DNA from: an uncultured Prevotellaceae bacterium
GTDB taxonomy: Bacteria > Bacteroidota > Bacteroidia > Bacteroidales > Bacteroidaceae
Reading direction: 5' to 3'
Assembly (NCBI GenBank): GCA_945827465.1
Contig: CALZOH010000170.1
Location: forward strand, 1 to 6,926
DNA length: 6,926 bases
Positions 1 through 4,795 of this stretch are shown here, piece after piece (position 1 is the first letter of the stretch; every line of letters begins with the position of its first letter). Under the pieces are notes generated by a model. That model worked only from the letters and a program-made list of their open reading frames with translations. It was not told the DNA's origin and did no database searches. The position numbers and the translations under genes are program-made.

Positions 1-59
1 ATCAATCGAACAAGTGTAATGATTAATTGTATTCAGCCGCGACAATAATCGAACAAGTG

Positions 60-82
60 TAGGGGCGTATCGCATACGCCCT
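60..82 (+). repeat. Palindromic repeat copy 1 (GTAGGGG head on the left)
   Basis: The arms GGGCGTAT (63-70) and ATACGCCC (74-81) are perfect complements around the loop CGC (71-73). Base 62 adds one G and base 82 a T, so an RNA copy could extend the stem by a G-U pair. Its left flank TCGAACAAGTGTA also flanks copy 3 in inverted form. No T-run follows on either strand, so it is not a typical intrinsic terminator. Confidence 0.85.
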
Positions 83-153
83 GATGTGGGCGAAAACGGA
101 ATGATATCGCCCAACATGATACCATCGTTGAATGTGCAACATCCCCGCCATGG

Positions 154-178
154 AGGGCGTATGCGATACGCCCCTACA
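154..178 (-). repeat. Palindromic repeat copy 2 (inverted relative to copy 1)
   Basis: The arms GGGCGTAT (155-162) and ATACGCCC (166-173) surround the loop GCG. The sequence then runs CCTACA, the inverted form of the GTAGGGG head. The preceding 29 bases, from 125, are shared with copy 3, so the repeated unit is longer than the palindrome on this side. The sequence beyond 178 is unlike that beside copies 1 and 3. Confidence 0.85.
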
Positions 179-239
179 TATTTACCATTTAATCGATGAC
201 AACACGATGGTCGTTGAACGTGCATTTTCCCTGCCATGA

Positions 240-274
240 AGGGCGTATGCGATACGCCCCTACACCTGTTCGAT
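240..274 (-). repeat. Palindromic repeat copy 3 with extended flank
   Basis: The arms GGGCGTAT (241-248) and ATACGCCC (252-259) surround the loop GCG. The extended 35-bp unit to 274 is the reverse complement of 48-82 except for one base in the flank (ACAGG here against ACAAG there). A separate perfect 10-bp palindrome, ATGAATTCAT, overlaps its right edge at 273-282. Confidence 0.85.
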
Positions 275-329
275 GAATTCATTGATATAACGATGGTGAA
301 ACGGGGTGATTTCGCTTTGGGCTTTCCCT

Positions 330-363
330 AAAAACAAAATCCGGGCCATGGGGATGGCCCGGA
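330..363 (-). terminator. Rho-independent terminator of the metalloprotease operon
   Basis: A 10-bp perfect stem, TCCGGGCCAT (340-349) with ATGGCCCGGA (354-363), closes a GGGG loop. Read on the minus strand it is followed at once by TTTTGTTTTT (339 down to 330), the U-tract expected of an intrinsic terminator. On the plus strand the hairpin is followed by CTTGGGG, so it acts in one direction only. It starts about 55 nt past the metalloprotease stop codon. Confidence 0.93.
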
Positions 364-418
364 CTTGGGGGGATGGCGTCGCTCACTCGGGGTGGGGCGG
401 CGCGGTATCAGGAGGCGA

Positions 419-3001
419 TTAATGCTTCTCGCCGCATGAACAGGGGATGGTTACGTCGGGGATGGGTAAGCATTCGTCCTGTTCGGTCAACATGTCGTGC
501 AAACTGGTGCTGTATCCGCTGGCGGCTGAACCTGTTTCGACGGCCGTGGTGCGGTCGATGAGGTCAACCAGACCTAAGTAATGGGCCTTGGTGATGGTGT
601 CCTTCTGCTTGTCGGCGGCAGCCTTGCAACGTTTCTGGAGATCTTTCAGCGTCATCAGGAGGATAGCCACGTGGTCACTCGGGTCGCTGGTCTTGTTCGT
701 AGCGAAGTTGATGGCCAGGTTGTTGACGAGCTTGCGCTGCAGAGAGCGGCGATAGCTGCTCACGGGTTCCGTCGTCTTCAGTTCGGTGAAGATCATCTCG
801 GTGAGCTCGGGCAGGAACTCCTCAATCGGATAGTTCGGGTTGAGCTTCTTCAGGTTGTCGTAGTTGGTCAGGAGGTTGAGCACGTACTGACCTACGCCGC
901 GCAGAATGCTTTCGGGGTCTTTGGTCAGGCGGTTCATGTATGGAACCTCTACGAGCCACGTCGGGGCGTGGAACACTTCACGGTCGAAGAAGGGCAGTAC
1001 GCTCTTGGCCTTCTCGCGAGGTGTCTCGGCATAGCGTGCTCCGGCCTCGTCCGGACCGGGTGTCTCGGCGTACGTACCCGATACGTACTTGGCTACGTGG
1101 CCGCAATAGCGATAAAGTTGTCCCACCAAGGCATAGTAGACGTTGTTGAGATTCTCTTCGTTGATGTCGTTGCCCCAGTAATTCCATTCCTGCAGGTGCA
1201 AAACCTCTGCTTTGAGGTTCTTGATACCGTATTCACTGGCTCGAACGGCGTCGTCGCTCAGGTCTTCGGTCTGGCGGCGGGGGTCGAGGCGGTAGCCTTC
1301 ACCGTCGCCCCACCACAAACGTCGGTTGGCACGGAGGCTGTCGACGGTGATTTTGCTCAACAAATATCTGTCGCTCTCTGAATCGGTGGCGTCCAGCATG
1401 GGCATATAGCCCCATTGAATGGCCCACTTATCGTAGTCGTTGATGCGGGGGAAGAGTTCGTGTTCCGTCATGCCGTCTTCAGGCTGTGCCACGTAGTTGA
1501 AACGGGCGTAGTCCATGATGGATGGGGTGTGACCATGGGCCGAAACCCAGGCTTTGTCGCGCAGTTTCTCTACCGGTACGGTGCTGCTCGAACCGAAATT
1601 GTGGCGTAATCCCAAGGTATGACCTACTTCGTGAGAACTTACAAAGCGTATCAGCTGTCCCATCAGTTCCTCATCAAACTTGGCGGTACGTGCTTTGGGG
1701 TCTACATTGGCTGCTTGAATCATGTACCAGTCGTGTACGAGGGTCATGACGTTGTGGTACCATCCGATATGGCTCTCGATAATCTCTCCGCTTCGGGGGT
1801 CATGAACATTAGGACCGTAAGCATTGGCAATGTCAGAGGCTAAATAGCGAATCACCGAGAAGCGTGCGTCTTCCGTACTCATGTCTTTGGCTGAGTCAGG
1901 CCACTCTTTACCCACGATGGCGTTCTTGAAACCGGCCTGTTCAAAGGCTTTGTTCCAGTCGTTCACGCCTGCAATGAGGTAGGGCACCCACTGCTTGGGG
2001 GTGGCAGGGTCGATGTAGTAAACGATTTGTTTCTTGGGTTCCACCAGTTCTCCTCTCTTCATCTTCTCGATGTCCTCGTCTTTGGGTTCGAGACGCCACC
2101 GGGTGATGAATCTCTTGAAGTTCACCTTTTGCTCATGGTCGCTGAACTCGTTATAGCCATTGGTGAAGTATCCCACTCTGGGGTCGAAGAGGCGCGCCCG
2201 CATGGGTTCTTTGGGTAGGAGCACGAACGACGTGTTGAGTTTCACGGTCACGTTGCCGGTGACATGGCTTCCGGGCAGGCTCGCAGAACCTGCCACGTAG
2301 GTGCGTACGGTGCGGACCTCGGTGTTGATGGGGTAGCTGTGTACGCTTTCGATGTACGAATTGGGTCCGAGCATCATGCCTGCGCCTGTTTCCAACTTTG
2401 AATAGCGGTCGAGCGAGAAGGAGTTGTCGGAGAGCAACAGGGCGTTGACATTGATTTTATAGTGTCCTTTGGGTGCACCCGGCTCGAGTTTGAAGATATG
2501 AAGGATGGGATTGGCCGAACTGTTGTTGACCGACTTGGCGATGGCGTCGAGTGTGTCGGCATGATTGTACAGGATGTCCGACTTCAGCAGCAGATTGCGG
2601 CCGTTCGGGGTCAGTTCAAAGTAAACGGTCTGTTCCCTCACTTCCTCACCACCGTAGGTATTCATGCCCGCAGGGGTTTGTACGTAGCGGGTTACGGCCA
2701 ACATCAGTCGTCCGAGCAAGGAGTCGGGCAGGGTAAAGAACCAATTGTCCTTGTCCTTGGTGATCTGCAGCATGCTTTCTTTGTTGCACACCACCTCTTG
2801 AATGTCGGGATGGGTCGGACCTTTCACCTCCTGGGGCTGTTGCTGGGCAGCCGGAGCGGCGGTCTTCTTCTTTTTCTTCTTAAACAGGCCTCCCAACAGA
2901 CTGCTTTCTTCTTGTTGGGCCGGCGTTACAGCCTCGATCTGTGCATGAACCGGTAAGAGCAGGCCCATGCCGAGGAGCATTGTCAAAAAATATAGTTTCA
3001 T
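419..3001 (-). CDS. Secreted zinc-dependent metalloprotease (DUF5118/DUF5117/DUF4953 Met-zincin type)
   Basis: This is an 860-residue exported protease of a type common in Bacteroidota. Residues 1-20 form a signal peptide (hydrophobic core LLGMGLLL, VHA before the cut). Cleavage would expose Gln21, which in this phylum is often cyclised to pyroglutamate. A lysine run (41-46) and an Ala/Gln-rich linker (47-58) come next. The segment ending DSLLGRLMLAVTRYV (about 60-108) fits DUF5118, and about 115-305 fits DUF5117. The catalytic part carries HEVGHTLGLRH, with zinc-binding His457, His461 and His467 and catalytic Glu458. Its Met-turn SIMDY has Met496. All key residues are intact and the length is normal for the family. 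The C-terminal end is CSCGEKH. The start is the ATG in front of the signal peptide. It lies 26 nt after the 67-residue gene, with which it is probably co-transcribed, and ends at the terminator at 330-363. The substrate is unknown. Family assignment is from recognised motifs and domain order, not a search. Confidence 0.93.
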   Translation of the reverse strand: MKLYFLTMLLGMGLLLPVHAQIEAVTPAQQEESSLLGGLFKKKKKKTAAPAAQQQPQEVKGPTHPDIQEVVCNKESMLQITKDKDNWFFTLPDSLLGRLMLAVTRYVQTPAGMNTYGGEEVREQTVYFELTPNGRNLLLKSDILYNHADTLDAIAKSVNNSSANPILHIFKLEPGAPKGHYKINVNALLLSDNSFSLDRYSKLETGAGMMLGPNSYIESVHSYPINTEVRTVRTYVAGSASLPGSHVTGNVTVKLNTSFVLLPKEPMRARLFDPRVGYFTNGYNEFSDHEQKVNFKRFITRWRLEPKDEDIEKMKRGELVEPKKQIVYYIDPATPKQWVPYLIAGVNDWNKAFEQAGFKNAIVGKEWPDSAKDMSTEDARFSVIRYLASDIANAYGPNVHDPRSGEIIESHIGWYHNVMTLVHDWYMIQAANVDPKARTAKFDEELMGQLIRFVSSHEVGHTLGLRHNFGSSSTVPVEKLRDKAWVSAHGHTPSIMDYARFNYVAQPEDGMTEHELFPRINDYDKWAIQWGYMPMLDATDSESDRYLLSKITVDSLRANRRLWWGDGEGYRLDPRRQTEDLSDDAVRASEYGIKNLKAEVLHLQEWNYWGNDINEENLNNVYYALVGQLYRYCGHVAKYVSGTYAETPGPDEAGARYAETPREKAKSVLPFFDREVFHAPTWLVEVPYMNRLTKDPESILRGVGQYVLNLLTNYDNLKKLNPNYPIEEFLPELTEMIFTELKTTEPVSSYRRSLQRKLVNNLAINFATNKTSDPSDHVAILLMTLKDLQKRCKAAADKQKDTITKAHYLGLVDLIDRTTAVETGSAASGYSTSLHDMLTEQDECLPIPDVTIPCSCGEKH

Positions 3002-3027
3002 TATCTGGCTGATTAGTGATGTTTTAC

Positions 3028-3231
3028 TTAGTAGAGACCTTGTTTCAGTTGCATCCGAAAGTCGTCGAGCAACTGTGCCGCCTTGGTCGGAGGCAGGTCG
3101 GCCTCGTGTTGGGCCAGCAACCGGGCCAGAACTTCTTCGGCCAAGCGTTGTGCCGCTGCGCGTCCGGCTCTCACGCCGCTCTGATAGTCTGTGCGCGGCA
3201 GGAGGCTACGATTGAAATGTCCGTCGCTCAT
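3028..3231 (-). CDS. Small conserved-looking protein of unknown function, first gene of the metalloprotease operon
   Basis: A 67-residue soluble protein that I cannot assign to a named family. It opens MSDGHFNRSLLP, then has an Arg/Ala-rich stretch (about 17-45) that looks like one long amphipathic helix, and ends with a second likely helix (about 49-65). There is no signal peptide, membrane segment or metal-binding motif. Three things support it as a real gene. A well-formed Bacteroidota -7 box sits about 23 nt before its ATG (3254-3261). It is the only substantial reading frame between that promoter and the metalloprotease. It is followed after 26 nt by the metalloprotease, which has no obvious promoter of its own. 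The purine-rich AGAAAGA just before the ATG may help ribosome binding. Being cytoplasmic, it is unlikely to be a propeptide or inhibitor of the exported protease. A regulatory or unrelated housekeeping role is possible. Confidence 0.72.
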   Translation of the reverse strand: MSDGHFNRSLLPRTDYQSGVRAGRAAAQRLAEEVLARLLAQHEADLPPTKAAQLLDDFRMQLKQGLY

Positions 3232-3253
3232 TCTTTCTGCTGAATATTGCCTG

Positions 3254-3261
3254 CAAAGTTA
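3254..3261 (-). promoter_or_regulatory. Bacteroidota-type -7 box for the 67-aa gene/metalloprotease operon
   Basis: Read on the minus strand this is TAACTTTG followed by C, matching the phylum's TAnnTTTG(C) -7 element. Transcription would start near 3249-3247, giving a leader of about 16-18 nt before the ATG at 3231. The surrounding 14 bases (3248-3261) match 12 of 14 at the distal nadE box (6831-6844). I do not see a clear -33 TTTG at the expected distance. Confidence 0.65.
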
Positions 3262-3273
3262 GATTTATTTTTT

Positions 3274-3281
3274 TACTTTTG
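3274..3281 (+). promoter_or_regulatory. Bacteroidota-type -7 box for the nitroreductase
   Basis: TACTTTTG matches TAnnTTTG. The predicted start near 3286 would leave a leader of about 27 nt, AT-rich and without a Shine-Dalgarno, before the ATG at 3313. A TTG at 3247-3249 is the nearest -33-like word but is about 5 nt further away than usual. It lies back to back with the minus-strand -7 box at 3254-3261, only 12 nt apart, so the two promoters probably overlap and may compete. Confidence 0.6.
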
Positions 3282-3312
3282 TCAGCATCATTCAATAATA
3301 TATATAGAACGT

Positions 3313-3831
3313 ATGGAAAGTTTTTTGGATTTGTGTCGGCGTCGTTGTTCGGTGCGCGACTTCAGCGACAAGCCCGTGAGTGACTCTGATTTTGCCTATC
3401 TGCTCGAATGTTTGCGCCAGGCTCCCTCGGCGGTCAATTTCCAGCCCTGGCGCCTGCTGCGTGTGACGGACGAAGAGGGCCTTTCGGCGCTGTGTCGGTG
3501 TTATGTCAACCCCTGGTTCCGCACGGTCAGGGATTGCCTCGTCGTGTGTTGCGACCATTCGCGTTCGTGGCATCGCAAGAGCGACGGCAAGGATCATGGC
3601 GACATCGACGTGGCTATTGCCGTTGAACACCTGTGCCTGGCTGCTGCCGAGCGCGGCTTGGGTACTTGCTGGGTGTGTAACTTCGACGCGGACCTCTGCC
3701 GACGCTCGTTCAGCCTGCCCGAAGGGGTCGAACCGGTGGCGTTGATACCGATTGGCTACCCTGTCGAGGGCTACGTGCGCCGCGACAGCCCCCGCCTGCC
3801 GGTGGAGGAACTCTGGTTGCGCCGCGACTGA
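3313..3831 (+). CDS. Nitroreductase-family flavoprotein, short and cysteine-rich
   Basis: A 172-residue cytoplasmic FMN-dependent NAD(P)H oxidoreductase of the nitroreductase superfamily; proteins of this type work as dimers, and the physiological substrate here is unknown. Visible family motifs are RRRCSVRDF (residues 9-17, FMN phosphate contact), APSAVNFQPW (37-46, the conserved Ser/Asn/Gln-Pro-Trp loop), the helix DVAIAVEHLCLAAAERGLG (99-117), TCWVCNF (118-124) and the late strand VALIPIGYP (142-150). I chose ATG 3313 because the motif-bearing part begins there. The frame stays open upstream to a TTG at 3247, but that would add 22 residues reading through the promoter. The length is at the short end for the superfamily, and no ferredoxin domain is attached. 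It contains 12 cysteines (8, 12, 33, 61, 63, 75, 79, 80, 108, 119, 122, 129), including a CWVC pair. Its stop lies one base from the oppositely directed thioesterase stop. Confidence 0.9.
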   Translation: MESFLDLCRRRCSVRDFSDKPVSDSDFAYLLECLRQAPSAVNFQPWRLLRVTDEEGLSALCRCYVNPWFRTVRDCLVVCCDHSRSWHRKSDGKDHGDIDVAIAVEHLCLAAAERGLGTCWVCNFDADLCRRSFSLPEGVEPVALIPIGYPVEGYVRRDSPRLPVEELWLRRD

Positions 3832-3832
3832 G

Positions 3833-4201
3833 TCAGAGCTTGCTCAGGAACCGCTCCCGATTGACAACATACCTCACGTGCTCGCCTTCGCCGACGAGCT
3901 CGTCGCCTTCGTAAGCAGCCACGTGAAAGGTGATCTTCCGGTTCTCCACGGCCGTGATGGTGGCGCGTGCGCGCACGGTATGGCCTACGGCGGTGGGTTT
4001 CAGGTGGGAGGTGCTGATGTAGGCGCCCACGGTGGTGTCGCTCGGGGGCAGGTTGCGCGCTGCTGCTGTCATGGCAGCTTTTTCCATGAGGGCAACGAGG
4101 GCCGGAGTGGCCAGTACGTTGAGGTCGCCCGAGCCCATGGCGGCTGCCGTCAAGGCCGGGGTAACGGTCAGGCAGACTTCGTGATAGGTTGGAGAGGACA
4201 T
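3833..4201 (-). CDS. FlK-type hotdog-fold acyl-CoA thioesterase
   Basis: A 122-residue cytoplasmic thioesterase of the family that includes fluoroacetyl-CoA thioesterase FlK. From memory of FlK (Thr42, Glu50, His76), the same residues occur here as Thr32, Glu40 and His66 with identical spacing, in ATPALVALMEKAA and STSHLKP. Gly59 matches the FlK active-site glycine. The C-terminal strands GEGEHVRYVV (104-113) and a final ERFLSKL also fit. The residues that gate FlK for fluoroacetyl-CoA (Phe33 and Phe36) fall at Gly23 and Asp26 here, so fluoroacetate detoxification is unlikely. The real acyl-CoA is unknown. It is the last gene of the nadE operon, 26 nt after the BatD-like gene and without a Shine-Dalgarno, and it ends head-on with the nitroreductase. 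The start is the ATG at 4201; the frame has no better one. Confidence 0.88.
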   Translation of the reverse strand: MSSPTYHEVCLTVTPALTAAAMGSGDLNVLATPALVALMEKAAMTAAARNLPPSDTTVGAYISTSHLKPTAVGHTVRARATITAVENRKITFHVAAYEGDELVGEGEHVRYVVNRERFLSKL

Positions 4202-4227
4202 GTGATAATGAGTTTTAACGAAATGTT

Positions 4228-4785
4228 CTATATGATGTTTTTTCCGCTGCTTTTGAGTTGACGGATGGTTTTGCGTGGGGCTTCGTTCACTTCTACGGTG
4301 ACGGCCTTGGTGCGGGTCTTGCCCTTTACCAGTTTGCGCTCCGTCGGGGTGAACCAGCTGTCGAAAGGACCGAAGAAGGGGTCGATGCGGCGTTGGGTCG
4401 TGGCGGTTTCTTCAATCAACTCGGCCTTGACGGCCCAGGCAGGAAGCGTGGTCCGTCCCTTCTTGGAGGGGGTGAGCACGTATTGGGCGCATACCAAGGC
4501 ATAATAGGGTTTGCCGTTGAGGCGTGTGAGGCTCTGGCGACGGCTGTCGCCGCGATAGATGCAGCGCAGGCGGCCTCCCTTTACCTTCAGGCGGCGGTCG
4601 TCGAGCCGGTAACTGTGGATGGGACGGTCTGAATAGAGGTAGACCGACACCAGCGTGCTGTCGCCCATCACCACGCGGCCCTCGTTGGCTACCATGGTAC
4701 GGGCCAGCAACTCGCCCGTCGTGCGGGCGGCGAGGGGAGTGCAGGTCATCAGCAGGACTGAAAGAAGCAGGAAGAGCTGTTTCAT
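4228..4785 (-). CDS. Short exported BatD-like protein
   Basis: A 185-residue exported protein resembling one beta-sandwich domain of BatD, a membrane protein of the Bacteroidota aerotolerance (Bat) cluster. Residues 1-20 form a signal peptide (core LFLLLSVLLM, LAA before the cut). Cys15 in LLMTC is a weak lipobox with Thr at -1, so a lipoprotein is possible but less likely. BatD-like features are DSTLVSVYLYSDRPI (42-56), the strand YALVCAQYVLTPSKKGRTTLP (95-115), the DPFFGPFDSWF motif (135-145) and a final VTVEV strand (162-166). Full BatD proteins are several times longer, with repeated domains and a C-terminal membrane anchor; this has one domain and no anchor. No BatA, BatB, BatC or BatE gene is adjacent. 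It starts 10 nt after the nadE stop, with GGAAAG directly before its ATG, so translation may be coupled to nadE. The BatD link is by motif recognition only; function is not established. Confidence 0.78.
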   Translation of the reverse strand: MKQLFLLLSVLLMTCTPLAARTTGELLARTMVANEGRVVMGDSTLVSVYLYSDRPIHSYRLDDRRLKVKGGRLRCIYRGDSRRQSLTRLNGKPYYALVCAQYVLTPSKKGRTTLPAWAVKAELIEETATTQRRIDPFFGPFDSWFTPTERKLVKGKTRTKAVTVEVNEAPRKTIRQLKSSGKNII

Positions 4786-4795
4786 CTTTCCGGAG

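Larger units (their letters stand above)
4..274. repeat. Palindromic repeat cluster in the gene-free left edge
   Basis: Positions 1-326 contain no credible gene; this block fills most of them. Three copies of one short palindrome (arms GGGCGTAT and ATACGCCC around a 3-nt loop) lie at 63-81, 155-173 and 241-259. The first is inverted relative to the other two. Copies 1 and 3 are the inner ends of a 35-bp inverted repeat with one mismatch (48-82 against 240-274). Copies 2 and 3 are the ends of a 54-bp direct repeat (125-178 and 211-264, about 48 of 54 bases identical by my count). A 15-nt word, AATCGAACAAGTGTA, occurs at 4-18 and 47-61, and most of it recurs inverted at 261-274. The layout resembles REP/BIME-type or MITE-like interspersed repeats. 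It lies downstream of the metalloprotease terminator, so it is probably intergenic. No transposase or REP-associated transposase is in the window. Confidence 0.85.

Noticed and set aside
1..300. CRISPR array at the left edge
   Set aside because: The repeats differ in orientation and length, spacing is irregular (only three copies), and no cas gene is present. Direct plus inverted palindromes fit an interspersed repeat better.
373..561. A 62-codon plus-strand open frame next to the terminator
   Set aside because: It overlaps the 3' end of the metalloprotease on the opposite strand, its translation is Arg/Trp-rich with no recognisable features, and no promoter is evident.
581..1381. A 266-codon plus-strand open frame opposite the metalloprotease
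   Set aside because: It is antisense to a protein with an intact signal peptide, zinc motif and Met-turn. The frame is open because of the codon composition of the real gene. Its own translation shows no recognisable domain.
3247..3312. Upstream extension of the nitroreductase to a TTG start
   Set aside because: The extra 22 residues are encoded by the AT-rich promoter DNA, including both -7 boxes. The family motif begins just after the ATG at 3313.
3829..3860. Bidirectional terminator at the convergent junction
   Set aside because: Only a weak GAGC/GCTC hairpin (3836-3845) and the TGAGTCA word are present, with no T-run on either strand.
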